A DNA stretch of 36,312 bases from Akkermansia muciniphila (GCA_945900775.1 CAMDJP010000031.1:1-36312); one strand, 5' to 3'; shown: positions 16,551 through 25,191, numbered from the stretch's first letter. The notes: generated by a model from the letters alone, not told the origin. Numbers and translations: made by a program.

Positions 16551-18110
16551 ATGAAACCGCAAGTCGAAATCTACGACACGACCCTGCGCGACGGCAGTCA
16601 GGGCGAGGGCATCAATTTCTCAGTGGCGGACAAGCTTCGCATTGCTGAGAAACTCGATGCCTTCGGCGTGCATTACATCGAGGGCGGTTGGCCTGGCTCC
16701 AATCCGAAGGACATCGAATTCTTCGCCGAGGCCAAGCGGCGCAAGTTCAAGCGCGCGCGGCTCGCTTCGTTCGGTTCCACTCGCCGCAAAGGCATGTCGG
16801 TGGAATCTGATGCGCAGGTGCGCCTGCTCATCGAGGCGGAGACGCCGGTCGTGACCATCTACGGGAAAACGTGGTTGCTGCACGTGAAAGAGGTGTTGCG
16901 CTGCACGCCGGAAGAGAACTTGGGGATGATTGGTGACACCGTGCGTTTCTTGAAGGACCACGGCAAGTTCGTCATCTACGATTGCGAACACGGCTTTGAC
17001 GGTTACAAGGACGATCCCGAGTATGCGCTTGCGACGTGGATGGCCGCTGAAAAGGCCGGCGCGGACATCGTGACTCTTTGTGACACCAACGGCGGTTGCC
17101 TGCCGAGCGAGGTGGCGCGTATTACTGCGGCAGCGATTGGCAGACTCAATTGCAAAGTCGGCATTCACACGCACAACGACATCGGCCTCGGTGTTGCGAA
17201 TGCGCTTGCGGCCATCGAGTCCGGTTCGACGCACGTGCAGGGCACGGTGAATGGCTACGGTGAGCGCACGGGTAACTGCAATCTCACGAGCATCATTCCC
17301 TGCGTGGCCTTCAAGATGAAGAAGCGCTGTGTGCCCGAATCGTCACTCGCCAAGCTCAAAGAACTTTCGCAGTTCGTCGACGAAATCGCCAACATTCGCC
17401 ACGATGTTCGCCAGCCGTGGGTCGGTTCGGCGTGTTTCGCACACAAGGGTGGCACGCACGTGAACGCTGTACAGAAAGTCGCCCGTAGTTATGAGCACAT
17501 CGAACCTGCGGCCGTGGGCAATGTCCGCAACGTGCTCATCAGCGATCTCGCGGGTCGAAGTAACATCGTGCTCAAGGCGCAGTCCCTTGGTTTCAAGATT
17601 GAGAACGACACGCCGGAGCTAAAGCCTATCCTCGCGCGCATAAAGGAACTCGAGCACGCTGGATACGAGTTCGAGGCGGCAGAAGGGTCGCTCGCGCTTC
17701 TCATCAAGCGTATTCTTGAGCATAATGAACTGCCCTTCCGTGTGGAGGGCTATCACGTCTCGATGCGCGGCAATGGCTTGGGTACCGTCTGCGAAGCGAC
17801 CGTGAAGGTGCGCGTGGGCGATGAGATTTCGCACACGGTTGCGGAGGGCGACGGCCCCGTGAACGCGCTCGATGGTGCGTTGCGCACGGCGTTGGTGAAG
17901 TTTTTCCCCAAGCTGCAGAACATCCGTCTCACCGATTACAAGGTGCGCATCATCAACTCCTCCACTGGCACCGCTGCAAAGACGCGCGTCCTGATCCAAT
18001 CGACGAACGGTCAGCGTGAGTGGGGCACGGTGGGTGTGAGCGAGAACATTATCGAAGCCTCATTGCAGGCGCTGGTGGACTCGATGGAATACGCTTTGAC
18101 CCGCAAGTAA
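16551..18110 (+). CDS. cimA: (R)-citramalate synthase
   Basis: 519 residues. A DRE-TIM metallolyase that condenses pyruvate and acetyl-CoA to citramalate, the entry to the threonine-independent isoleucine pathway. The signature YDTTLRDGSQGEG (residues 8-20, with R13 and D14) opens the barrel, IEGGWPGSNPKD follows, the metal-binding HTHNDIGLGVAN is near 205-216, and GYGERTGN near 243-250 closes the active site. The C-terminal part (about 390-510) is the LeuA-type allosteric domain (DGPVNALDGALRTAL). IEGGWPGSNPKD and CDTNGG favour the CimA type over isopropylmalate or homocitrate synthase. The ThuA gene follows after 20 bp. Confidence 0.92.
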   Translation: MKPQVEIYDTTLRDGSQGEGINFSVADKLRIAEKLDAFGVHYIEGGWPGSNPKDIEFFAEAKRRKFKRARLASFGSTRRKGMSVESDAQVRLLIEAETPVVTIYGKTWLLHVKEVLRCTPEENLGMIGDTVRFLKDHGKFVIYDCEHGFDGYKDDPEYALATWMAAEKAGADIVTLCDTNGGCLPSEVARITAAAIGRLNCKVGIHTHNDIGLGVANALAAIESGSTHVQGTVNGYGERTGNCNLTSIIPCVAFKMKKRCVPESSLAKLKELSQFVDEIANIRHDVRQPWVGSACFAHKGGTHVNAVQKVARSYEHIEPAAVGNVRNVLISDLAGRSNIVLKAQSLGFKIENDTPELKPILARIKELEHAGYEFEAAEGSLALLIKRILEHNELPFRVEGYHVSMRGNGLGTVCEATVKVRVGDEISHTVAEGDGPVNALDGALRTALVKFFPKLQNIRLTDYKVRIINSSTGTAAKTRVLIQSTNGQREWGTVGVSENIIEASLQALVDSMEYALTRK

Positions 18111-18130
18111 ACTCAACTCCCGCACAACCT

Positions 18131-19138
18131 ATGAAAAACTGGATCCGCTCGTTCGTCTTGTTCGCCGCACTGTTCGCGCTCACCGCCACCGCCGCTGATT
18201 GGGTCGTCTATGAAGGCAAGGAAGGCGCGGGCAAGGGCAAGCACATCGTCTTCCTCGCCGGTGATGAGGAATACCGCAGCGAAGAGGGTCTGCCGCAGCT
18301 CGCCAAGATTCTCAGCCAACGACACGGTTTCAAATGCACCGTGCTCTTCTCGGTTGATGCCGAGGGGATCATCAACCCCGACGCCGGCGGTAGTCTTACA
18401 AATCCCGCCGCGCTCGATTCCGCGGATGCCATCGTGATGCTCCTGCGCTTCCGCCACTGGAACGACGACGCGAACAAGAAGTTCGAAGCCGCCGTGAACC
18501 GGGGCGTGCCACTCATCGCGCTGCGGACCAGCACGCACGCCTTCAGCGGGCTTAAGGGGCCTTACGAGAAGTGGAACTGGGGCAACAAAGGTGGCTTCGG
18601 TAAGCAGGTGCTGGGCGAAACTTGGGTTTCGCACTGGGGTCGGCACAAGGTCGAGGCCATGTTGGGGGTCGTTGAACCAGGCGCGGAGAATCACGCTATT
18701 CTCAAAGGCGCCGGCCAGATCTTCGCCGACTCCGATACCTATGAAGCCTACCCCCCTGCCGACGCGAAAATCCTCGTGCGAGGTCAGGTGCTCAAAGGCA
18801 TGAAGCCCACCGACCTGCCGGCCGATTACAAGAAGAAGCGCGCCAATGATAAGATGGAGCAGGGCGTCAACGATCCCATGATGCCCGTCGCTTGGACGCG
18901 TGAAGTCAAAAACGAAGCCGGCAAGGTGAACAAAATCTTCACCACTACCATGGGGGCCGCCACCGATCTCCAGAGCGAGGGCACTCGTCGTCTCGTAGTA
19001 AATAGCGTCTTCTGGGGTCTCGGACTCGAAGTCCCCGCCAAGGCGAACGTCGACTACATCGGCGAGTACAAGCCCTCGATGTACTCCTTCAAGGGGTACA
19101 AAAAGGGCGTGAAGCCGTCCGACCACGAGTTGAAGTGA
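18131..19138 (+). CDS. Exported ThuA-domain protein
   Basis: 335 residues from the ATG at 18131, chosen because it begins a signal peptide (about 1-22, MKNWIRSFVLFAALFALTATAAD); the open frame extends further upstream inside cimA. The ThuA domain (a class-I-glutamine-amidotransferase-like fold linked to trehalose or other sugar use) covers most of the protein, with GKHIVFLAGDEEYRSEEGLPQL, ADAIVMLLRFRHW, LIALRTSTHAF, VSHWGRHKVEAM and PVAWTREVKNEAGKVNKIFTTTMG. In this family the catalytic triad of amidotransferases is not conserved; the reaction is not established. It sits 20 bp behind cimA but functionally resembles the sugar-related exported proteins at 12362-16414. Confidence 0.85.
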   Translation: MKNWIRSFVLFAALFALTATAADWVVYEGKEGAGKGKHIVFLAGDEEYRSEEGLPQLAKILSQRHGFKCTVLFSVDAEGIINPDAGGSLTNPAALDSADAIVMLLRFRHWNDDANKKFEAAVNRGVPLIALRTSTHAFSGLKGPYEKWNWGNKGGFGKQVLGETWVSHWGRHKVEAMLGVVEPGAENHAILKGAGQIFADSDTYEAYPPADAKILVRGQVLKGMKPTDLPADYKKKRANDKMEQGVNDPMMPVAWTREVKNEAGKVNKIFTTTMGAATDLQSEGTRRLVVNSVFWGLGLEVPAKANVDYIGEYKPSMYSFKGYKKGVKPSDHELK

Positions 19139-19283
19139 TTTTCGTAATACGGTTCAACGAGATGGGACGCGCGAAGGCTGGATTCGGTGGGCCGCCCGTT
19201 GCTGAAGAAGTAATGTTTTGAGCTACAGATACTTTTTCTCGCACGTCCGTTTGCGTTTCATCCCCGGGTAAATAAAGTTTCTA

Positions 19284-21950
19284 ATGACCGAGATTCCCAA
19301 AGCCTACGAGCCGCAGTCCGTGGAGGACAAATGGTATGACTTCTGGCTGAAGGCGGGCTGCTTCACGGCCGATCCCGCCCGCGTTTCCGAGAACCGCCCT
19401 GCGTTCTCCATCGTCATCCCGCCGCCGAATGTCACGGGCATGCTCCACATGGGGCACGTGCTCAACAACACCATCCAAGACATTCTCAGCCGAAAAGCGC
19501 GCATGGATGGCAAAGAAGTCCTGTGGCTCCCGGGCACGGATCACGCGGGCATCGCCACGCAGGTGCAGGTGGAGAAGGCGTTGAAGAAGGAGGAGCGGAA
19601 GACCAAGCACGACCTCGGCCGCGAGGAATTTCTCAAGCGCGTCTGGACGTGGAAGGAGAAGCACGGCGGCATCATCATCAACCAACTCAAGAAGCTCGGC
19701 TGCTCGTGTGACTGGACGCGCGAGCGCTTCACGATGGACGCCGAGTATTCGCGCTGCGTGCAGCAGGTCTTCGTGGAGCTTTACCGAAAGGGCATGATTT
19801 ATCGCGGCAAGCGGATGGTGAACTGGTGCCCTGCCTCGCTCACCGCGCTGTCCGACGAGGAAGTGGAGATGAAACCGCAGAAAGGTTTCATGTATCACTT
19901 CAAGGTGGAAGTGGCGGAGTTGCCCGGCACATGGCTCACCATTGCCACGACGCGGCCAGAAACGATTCCCGGCGACACGGCGGTCGCGGTGAATCCGAAA
20001 GACCCGCGTTACGCGCATTTCATCGGCAAACACATCGTGCGACCGTTGCCGGCCGAATTGCCACGCGAACAGAAGCTCATCCCCATCATCGGCGACGCGC
20101 ATGTGGATTTCGAGTTCGGCACGGGCGTGCTCAAAGTTACGCCTGCGCATGACAAAGCGGATTTTGACATCGGTCAGCGCCACAAACTGCCCGTGCTTGA
20201 AGTCATCAATGCTGACGGCACGATGAACACGCTTGCGGGTGGGCCAATGGCAGGACTGGATCGATTCAAGGCGCGCAAGCTCGCGGTGGAATTGCTGACC
20301 GAACAAGGTGCGCTCGTGGAGGAAAAGCCTTACGAAAACAGCGTCGGCTTCAGCCAGCGCGCGGATGTGCCCATCGAGCCGCGCCTGAGCGAACAATGGT
20401 TCCTCAAGTATCCAAGCGTGCCAGCGAGCCAAGCTTGTGTGGTGGACGGACGGATGAAGTTCTATCCCGACCGCTGGGCGAAGGTTTACGATCACTGGCT
20501 AACGAACATTCAGGATTGGTGCATCAGCCGACAACTGTGGTGGGGACATCGCGTGCCGGTGTGGTATCGCGGCGATGAAGTGAAGTGCCAGATCGAATCG
20601 CCGGGCGCAGATTGGGCGCAAGACCCCGACGTTCTCGATACGTGGTTCAGTTCGTGGCTTTGGCCGTTCGCCACGATGGGCTGGCCCGAAAAGACCGACA
20701 CGCTGCGCAAGTTTTATCCCACGACCGATCTCGTCACCGGACCGGACATCATTTTCTTCTGGGTCGCCCGCATGATCATGGCGGGCTACGAGTTCATGGG
20801 CGAGATGCCGTTTCGTAATGTCTATTTCACCGGCATCATCCGCGACAAGCAGGGCCGCAAGATGTCGAAGACGCTCGGCAACTCACCCGACCCGCTCGAG
20901 CTCATCGCCAAATACGGCGCCGACGCTCTGCGCTTCGGCACGATGCGCAGCGCGCCGCTCGGGCAGGATGTGCTCTTCGACGAGAAGGACGTGGAACTGG
21001 GTCGCAACTTTTGCAACAAGCTGTGGAACGCCTGCCGCTTCCGGCAGATGCAAGGCGGCGAGACCGAAGGCGAAATCAGCCCCGCATTGTTGACCAGCGA
21101 CGACAAGTGGATCCTGCTGCGATTGGATCAAGCCATCGTGGAAGTGACCGCGGCTTTTGCCGATTACAAGTTCAGCGAAGCCACCGCTGTACTCTACCGG
21201 TTTTTCTGGAGCGAGTATTGCGACTGGTATGTGGAAGCGAGCAAAGCCGTGCTGCAAGGTAGCGACGCCGCGCACAAAGCCAACACGATTGCCGTGATTG
21301 ATTTCGTGCTCGGCCACACGCTGCGCCTCTTCCATCCGTTCCTGCCGTTCATCACTGAGGAACTGTGGCACGGGATGGGTTTCGCTGCCGATATGCCACC
21401 AGAGCAAGGCGGCAAAACCATCATGACCGCGCACTGGCCCAAGCCGCTAGGCGCTGAGTTTAAGGACAACTACGGGCTGGACGAAAGTGACGTGCAATTT
21501 GTCGTGACCAAACACGAACTCGTCACACTCGGGCGCAACCTCAAAGCGCAGTTCAATCTTGCGTCGAAGCGCGTGAATTTTCAGTTCCGCCCCGCAGGCA
21601 CGTTGCCGCCGCACGAACTGGAAGTTTTGCGTCTGCTGCTCGGTGCGGAGAAACTGGAGTGCATTGCTGGCGCGCCTGCCAAAGGCACGCCCACCGTGCG
21701 CAACGCGTTGGGTGAACTTTTCATGCCGTTGTCCGGGCTGGTGGACTTTGCGGCGGAACGCGCGCGCCTCGGTAAAGAGCTGGAAAAAATTACCGGTGAG
21801 ATCGAGAAGGTGCAGAGCAAGCTCGCCAACCCCGGCTTTGCAGAAAAAGTGCCACCCACTGTCCTCGCCGAGCATCAGCAGCGCCTCGCCGACTGGCAGA
21901 CCAAGGCGCAACAAGCCCGCACGTCCCTCGCCGCGCTCGAATCTGTGTAG
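19284..21950 (+). CDS. valS: Valyl-tRNA synthetase
   Basis: 888 residues, a class I aminoacyl-tRNA synthetase that charges tRNA-Val. The HIGH motif is HMGH (55-58) inside PPPNVTGMLHMGH; the KMSKS motif is KMSKT (526-530) in GRKMSKTLGNSPDPLEL. The editing domain (about 200-350) has TWLTIATTRPETIPGDTAV and a VTPAHDKADFDIGQRH block, both typical of ValRS. A C-terminal coiled coil (about 810-885: AAERARLGKELEKITGEIEKV) matches the ValRS tRNA-binding arm. The length is slightly under the E. coli enzyme (951). An upstream stretch of 145 bp (19139-19283) shows no T-box or obvious promoter. Confidence 0.97.
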   Translation: MTEIPKAYEPQSVEDKWYDFWLKAGCFTADPARVSENRPAFSIVIPPPNVTGMLHMGHVLNNTIQDILSRKARMDGKEVLWLPGTDHAGIATQVQVEKALKKEERKTKHDLGREEFLKRVWTWKEKHGGIIINQLKKLGCSCDWTRERFTMDAEYSRCVQQVFVELYRKGMIYRGKRMVNWCPASLTALSDEEVEMKPQKGFMYHFKVEVAELPGTWLTIATTRPETIPGDTAVAVNPKDPRYAHFIGKHIVRPLPAELPREQKLIPIIGDAHVDFEFGTGVLKVTPAHDKADFDIGQRHKLPVLEVINADGTMNTLAGGPMAGLDRFKARKLAVELLTEQGALVEEKPYENSVGFSQRADVPIEPRLSEQWFLKYPSVPASQACVVDGRMKFYPDRWAKVYDHWLTNIQDWCISRQLWWGHRVPVWYRGDEVKCQIESPGADWAQDPDVLDTWFSSWLWPFATMGWPEKTDTLRKFYPTTDLVTGPDIIFFWVARMIMAGYEFMGEMPFRNVYFTGIIRDKQGRKMSKTLGNSPDPLELIAKYGADALRFGTMRSAPLGQDVLFDEKDVELGRNFCNKLWNACRFRQMQGGETEGEISPALLTSDDKWILLRLDQAIVEVTAAFADYKFSEATAVLYRFFWSEYCDWYVEASKAVLQGSDAAHKANTIAVIDFVLGHTLRLFHPFLPFITEELWHGMGFAADMPPEQGGKTIMTAHWPKPLGAEFKDNYGLDESDVQFVVTKHELVTLGRNLKAQFNLASKRVNFQFRPAGTLPPHELEVLRLLLGAEKLECIAGAPAKGTPTVRNALGELFMPLSGLVDFAAERARLGKELEKITGEIEKVQSKLANPGFAEKVPPTVLAEHQQRLADWQTKAQQARTSLAALESV

Positions 21951-21958
21951 GCTCTCCC

Positions 21959-22786
21959 GTGAAAAGCGCTCTCGTACAGTTCCTCGACCAATCACTCCAG
22001 CCGGCCGGTATCATCTGGCTGCTCCTCCTCGTCCTGGGCGTCTTGCAATGGCGAGCACGCTTGCGCCGCTGGGCGTGGGCGACGTTCGCTGTGGCGGCGC
22101 TCTTCTCCATCGCTGGTGGGACACCACTACCGAAGCTGCTCCTGCAAACGCTGGAGCGACCGTATGCAAAACAAAACATGGATATGTTCCCCGAAGCCGA
22201 TGCCGTGCTAGTGCTCGGAGGATATCTGAGCAACGGGCACCACGAGCCGGCGGGCTTTGATTTCAGTGATGCTAGTGATCGGATTATGGCTGGCGTTGAA
22301 TTGGTTCGCCGCGGCAAGGCGAAACATCTCGTGATAGGTGGTGGAGCAAATATTGTTGAGGGACGTGTCCAAACCGAAGCTGATGCTGTTGAGCCCTGGC
22401 TTCAGCGCTGGAATCTGGTAAGTGCCCCGATTGTGCGCTTGCCGGTCTGTACTAATACGCGTGACGAGGCCGCCGCGCTGGCGAATTTGATGAAGGAGCG
22501 TGGCTGGAAAAGCGTGCTGCTCGTCACCTCGGCGTGGCACATGCGACGATCGGAGGCGGTCTTTCGTACCGCCGGCGTGTCCGTAACCCCTGTGGCGTGC
22601 GATTTTAGCGCCTATCCTATCGGAGAGGGACGCCTACTCAACGCATGGCCCATCGTACCCACACCCGGGAAACTGCACGATTTCGCTGTCTATTGCCACG
22701 AGATCATCGGTTGGTGGTATTATCGCGCGCGCGGATGGATTAAGTCCGAGGAGAGTTGTTGCAAAGAAACCGATGAATCGAAGTGA
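21959..22786 (+). CDS. ElyC/SanA/YdcF-family (DUF218) membrane protein
   Basis: 275 residues, GTG start at 21959, 8 bp after valS. Two N-terminal membrane spans (about 18-32, IIWLLLLVLGVLQW; about 40-58, WAWATFAVAALFSIAGG) precede a DUF218 domain with DAVLVLGGYLS, HLVIGGGAN, TNTRDEAAALANL and LLVTSAWHMRRSEAVFR, the last being the most characteristic block of the family. E. coli ElyC acts in envelope (lipid carrier/peptidoglycan) homeostasis, so a similar role is possible. The C-terminus is cysteine/charged and overlaps the next gene by 14 bp (22773-22786). Confidence 0.82.
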   Translation: MKSALVQFLDQSLQPAGIIWLLLLVLGVLQWRARLRRWAWATFAVAALFSIAGGTPLPKLLLQTLERPYAKQNMDMFPEADAVLVLGGYLSNGHHEPAGFDFSDASDRIMAGVELVRRGKAKHLVIGGGANIVEGRVQTEADAVEPWLQRWNLVSAPIVRLPVCTNTRDEAAALANLMKERGWKSVLLVTSAWHMRRSEAVFRTAGVSVTPVACDFSAYPIGEGRLLNAWPIVPTPGKLHDFAVYCHEIIGWWYYRARGWIKSEESCCKETDESK

Positions 22787-23591
22787 CCTTTCGCGTGCGC
22801 TATCGATAGCCGCAAAGGCTGCGCGTGCCGCTGGCGCGCTTATGCGGCGCCATCTTGCGACGCCCAAGCGGGTCAATGAGATTTCCCAACACGACATCAA
22901 GCTCGAGCTCGACGTCCGCTGTCAGAAGCTCATCGAGCGAATGCTGCGCACAACTTTCCCCGCTGTAGCCATTCTTGGAGAGGAGGGTATGTGGGGAGAT
23001 ACGCACGCAGATGCGCGCTGGGTGGTGGACCCGATTGATGGTACGGTGAACTTCGCCTACGGCATTCCGCATGCGTGTGTCTCGATTGCGCTACAGTTGA
23101 AATCCACCAAAAGGGCTCGATGCAAGCTGGGCATCGATTACCCCGATGCTTACGAGACGGTGGTCGGGGTTGTTTATGATCCTTTTCTCGACGAACTCTG
23201 GACGGCAACTCGCAGCCAGCCATCCCGCCTCAACGGCAAACCGATTCGCGTGAGCTCAAGAAAGCGATTGAGCGAAACGATTATCGCGATGGGTTTCGCC
23301 AAATATCGCGAGACATTAGTAGCAACCATCCCGGTGCTGAACCAGCTCGTCCACCGCGTGCGCAAGGTCCGCATTCTCGGTGCTGCTGCGCTCTCGATGG
23401 TGTGGGTGGCCAACGGTCGAATGGATGCCTATCGCGAGCGCGGCGTGCGGTTGTGGGACATCGCCGCGGGCGGCTTGATTGTCGAACGCGCGGGAGGCGA
23501 GTTCTGGCGCCGCGCCGTAGAGGGCGAGCACAGTTACGAAATCATCGCTCACAATGGTAAGCTGCGCCGGCAGATTCTTGCAGCTGGCTGA
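22773..23591 (+). CDS. Inositol-monophosphatase-family phosphatase
   Basis: 272 residues. Metal-dependent sugar-phosphatase fold with all key motifs: the metal-binding LGEEG (68-72), DPIDGTVNFAYGIP (86-99), and the C-terminal WDIAAGGLIVERAGG near residue 229. Candidate substrates include inositol-1-phosphate, 3'-phosphoadenosine-5'-phosphate (CysQ) or histidinol phosphate; the sequence does not decide among them. A small insertion (about KSTKRARCK before GIDYPDAYETVVGVVYDP) separates two strands usually closer together. It overlaps the ElyC-like gene by 14 bp in another frame, so translation is probably coupled. SuhB-like is my best guess, hence no symbol. Confidence 0.85.
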   Translation: MNRSDLSRALSIAAKAARAAGALMRRHLATPKRVNEISQHDIKLELDVRCQKLIERMLRTTFPAVAILGEEGMWGDTHADARWVVDPIDGTVNFAYGIPHACVSIALQLKSTKRARCKLGIDYPDAYETVVGVVYDPFLDELWTATRSQPSRLNGKPIRVSSRKRLSETIIAMGFAKYRETLVATIPVLNQLVHRVRKVRILGAAALSMVWVANGRMDAYRERGVRLWDIAAGGLIVERAGGEFWRRAVEGEHSYEIIAHNGKLRRQILAAG

Positions 23592-23593
23592 AG

Positions 23594-24355
23594 TTACTTC
23601 TTCCTGCGTCGTGGCCGACTGGCGGCGATGAAGCTTTTGAAAATCTGCAAATGCTCCGCATACCTGTCGCAGAGCCGCTCAGGATGAAACTGCACCCCGA
23701 GTAGGAAAGGAGACAGGCCTGCCTCAGCCGGTTCAAGCGCTTCGATAACGCCATCCTCGCTCGTGGCGGTGACGCGGAGAGTCGGCGCGACTTTTCCAGC
23801 GGCTTGATGGTGCGAGGTATTCGCACCCAATCGGTTCGTGCCGGCGATGAGCTCGAGCAGTGAACCGAAAGCAACGCTCACGTCGTGGACGAGTTCATTC
23901 TTTGCGTCGCTGCGGCGATGGTCGAGTGCGCCGGGCACCTGCGTGGGAATATCGGCGATGAGCGTGCCGCCTAGGGCGACGTTCAGCACCTGATGTCCGC
24001 GGCAGATGGCGAGCAGCGGCTTCTGCTGGCGGAGCGCTTCATCGATTAGCATCAACTCGAAGAGGTCGCGCTGGCGGTCGATACCCAGCACTTTTTTGCG
24101 CAGGCTTTCGGGCATCGACTTGTCGTAGAGATCGGGTTGGACATCGTCGCCGCCGGTCAGCATCACGCCGTCGCTGCGGCGGACGGCCTCGGCTATTAGC
24201 GGGGCAGCGTCAGTGACCGGCAAAACCCACGGAAGGCCACCGCTGACGGTGACGGCGAAGGCGTACCGGTTAGAAAGGCTGAGTGAAGCGTCGCTGAATT
24301 CCTCGCCCCTTTTTTGCGTACTGGGGGTGACGAGGATCAGCGGCGCGTTTTTCAT
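23594..24355 (-). CDS. Class I glutamine amidotransferase, gamma-Glu-GABA hydrolase-like (PuuD type)
   Basis: 253 residues from the ATG at 24355; the frame extends upstream through the next gene but this ATG gives the family N-terminus (LILVTPSTQ). The catalytic triad is visible: C118 in LLAICRGHQVLNVALGG, H224 and E226 in GVQFHPERL. GVMLTGGDDVQPDLY (63-77) is the typical substrate loop of the gamma-glutamyl-GABA hydrolase (PuuD)/peptidase C26 branch. Without an ammonia-accepting partner domain it should act as a stand-alone hydrolase on a gamma-glutamyl compound. No other putrescine-degradation gene is nearby. It begins one base after the 90-residue unknown gene ends. Confidence 0.82.
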   Translation of the reverse strand: MKNAPLILVTPSTQKRGEEFSDASLSLSNRYAFAVTVSGGLPWVLPVTDAAPLIAEAVRRSDGVMLTGGDDVQPDLYDKSMPESLRKKVLGIDRQRDLFELMLIDEALRQQKPLLAICRGHQVLNVALGGTLIADIPTQVPGALDHRRSDAKNELVHDVSVAFGSLLELIAGTNRLGANTSHHQAAGKVAPTLRVTATSEDGVIEALEPAEAGLSPFLLGVQFHPERLCDRYAEHLQIFKSFIAASRPRRRKK

Positions 24356-24356
24356 A

Positions 24357-24629
24357 TCACACCTTCGCCTCAGGGAAACGTTCGCGGATGGCTTTCTTGA
24401 CGTTGTTTTCCTCCTCGGGGCGCTGCAGGCGGCGTTGAATGCGGCGCTGGACGGAGTCCAGCAGCTCCAGCCAATCCTCAAGCGGCGGGTCTTTGATGAG
24501 TTCCCATTGCTCGTTGCGTTTCTGGCGTTGGTAGAAAATCCATTGTTTGCCCACATGCTGGGCGTACACGTCGAGTTTCACTCCCTCCTCGGTACGCCGC
24601 GTCCAGCCGATTTCTGCTTTTGCCCCCAT
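24357..24629 (-). CDS. Small hypothetical protein between ispF and the amidotransferase gene
   Basis: 90 residues from the ATG at 24629; the frame extends 14 codons upstream but that would run into ispF. Its start follows the ispF stop (24631) by one base, and its stop sits one base ahead of the amidotransferase ATG (24355), so it is packed into an operon. It is a charged soluble protein with a beta-rich first half (AEIGWTRRTEEGVKLDVYAQ, then KQWIFYQRQKR) and a helical basic second half (LEDWLELLDSVQRRIQRRLQRP, ending in FPEAKV). I do not recognise a family; an RNA-binding role would suit the charge but is a guess. Tight packing and codon-like composition support it being real. Confidence 0.72.
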   Translation of the reverse strand: MGAKAEIGWTRRTEEGVKLDVYAQHVGKQWIFYQRQKRNEQWELIKDPPLEDWLELLDSVQRRIQRRLQRPEEENNVKKAIRERFPEAKV

Positions 24630-24630
24630 A

Positions 24631-25110
24631 TCACTCCGGCAAATCGACGCTGGCGACGGCCATTGCTGCAATGCCTTCTTCGCGTCCGATGAAACCGAGG
24701 TGCTCGTTGGTCGTGGCCTTGATACCGACCTTGGTGGCTGGGATGCTGAGCGCGGTGGCGATGTTGGCCTTCATGGCAGCGGCGTGCGGCAGTACTTTCG
24801 GCGCTTGGGCGATAATTGTGGCGTCGATGTTCACGATGCGGCCACCGCGGGCTTTCACCTGCTTCGCAGCTTCCTCGAGAAAGATACGGCTTGGGGCGCC
24901 TTTCCAACGCGGGTCGGTATTGGGGAAGAACTGGCCGATGTCGCCTGCGCCGATGGTGCCGAGCACGGCGTCACAGATTGCGTGCATTAGCGCGTCGGCA
25001 TCGGAATGGCCATCGAGGCCTTTCGTGTGAGGGATTTCGACGCCGCCGAGGATGAGCTTGCGCCCAGTGGCCAGCGGGTGGACATCGTAACCGATTCCAA
25101 CGTGGATCAT
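24631..25110 (-). CDS. ispF: 2-C-methyl-D-erythritol 2,4-cyclodiphosphate synthase
   Basis: 159 residues, exactly the family size. IspF makes the cyclic diphosphate of the MEP isoprenoid pathway. Zinc ligands D9 and H11 in GIGYDVH, the LGGVEIPHTKGLDGHSDADALMHAICDA block (H43 as third ligand) and C-terminal KATTNEHLGFIGREEGIAA are all canonical. The start at 25110 is fixed by the family N-terminus. It is only four bases (TTTT on this strand) behind the CCA end of tRNA-Pro, so a transcript cleaved at the tRNA 3' end would be nearly leaderless; an upstream in-frame ATG (25158) would start inside the tRNA and is rejected. Confidence 0.97.
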   Translation of the reverse strand: MIHVGIGYDVHPLATGRKLILGGVEIPHTKGLDGHSDADALMHAICDAVLGTIGAGDIGQFFPNTDPRWKGAPSRIFLEEAAKQVKARGGRIVNIDATIIAQAPKVLPHAAAMKANIATALSIPATKVGIKATTNEHLGFIGREEGIAAMAVASVDLPE

Positions 25111-25114
25111 AAAA

Positions 25115-25191
25115 TGGTCGGAGCGACAGGATTTGAACCTGCGACACCTTGCTCCCAAAGCAAGTACTCTACCGGGCTGAGCTACGCTCCG
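25115..25191 (-). tRNA. tRNA-Pro (anticodon TGG)
   Basis: A 77-base cloverleaf read on the minus strand. Acceptor arm CGGAGCG pairs with CGCTCCG; the D-arm is GCTC with GAGT; the anticodon stem CTTGC/GCAAG closes the loop TTTGGGA, giving anticodon TGG (proline); the T-arm is GCAGG TTCAAAT CCTGT with the expected TTC. A discriminator A and an encoded CCA (25117-25115) complete the 3' end. The next gene, ispF, starts four bases later on the same strand. Confidence 0.96.

Noticed and set aside
19139..19283. A T-box or other leader ahead of valS
   Set aside because: The 145-bp gap has no T-box core sequence, no strong hairpin with a T-run and no clear promoter.
18113..20495. Long minus-strand frames opposite the ThuA gene and valS
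   Set aside because: Both genes are certain on the plus strand; the antisense frames are codon-bias shadows.
25110..25158. A longer ispF start at 25158
   Set aside because: That ATG lies within the tRNA-Pro gene and the added residues do not match IspF; 25110 gives the canonical N-terminus.
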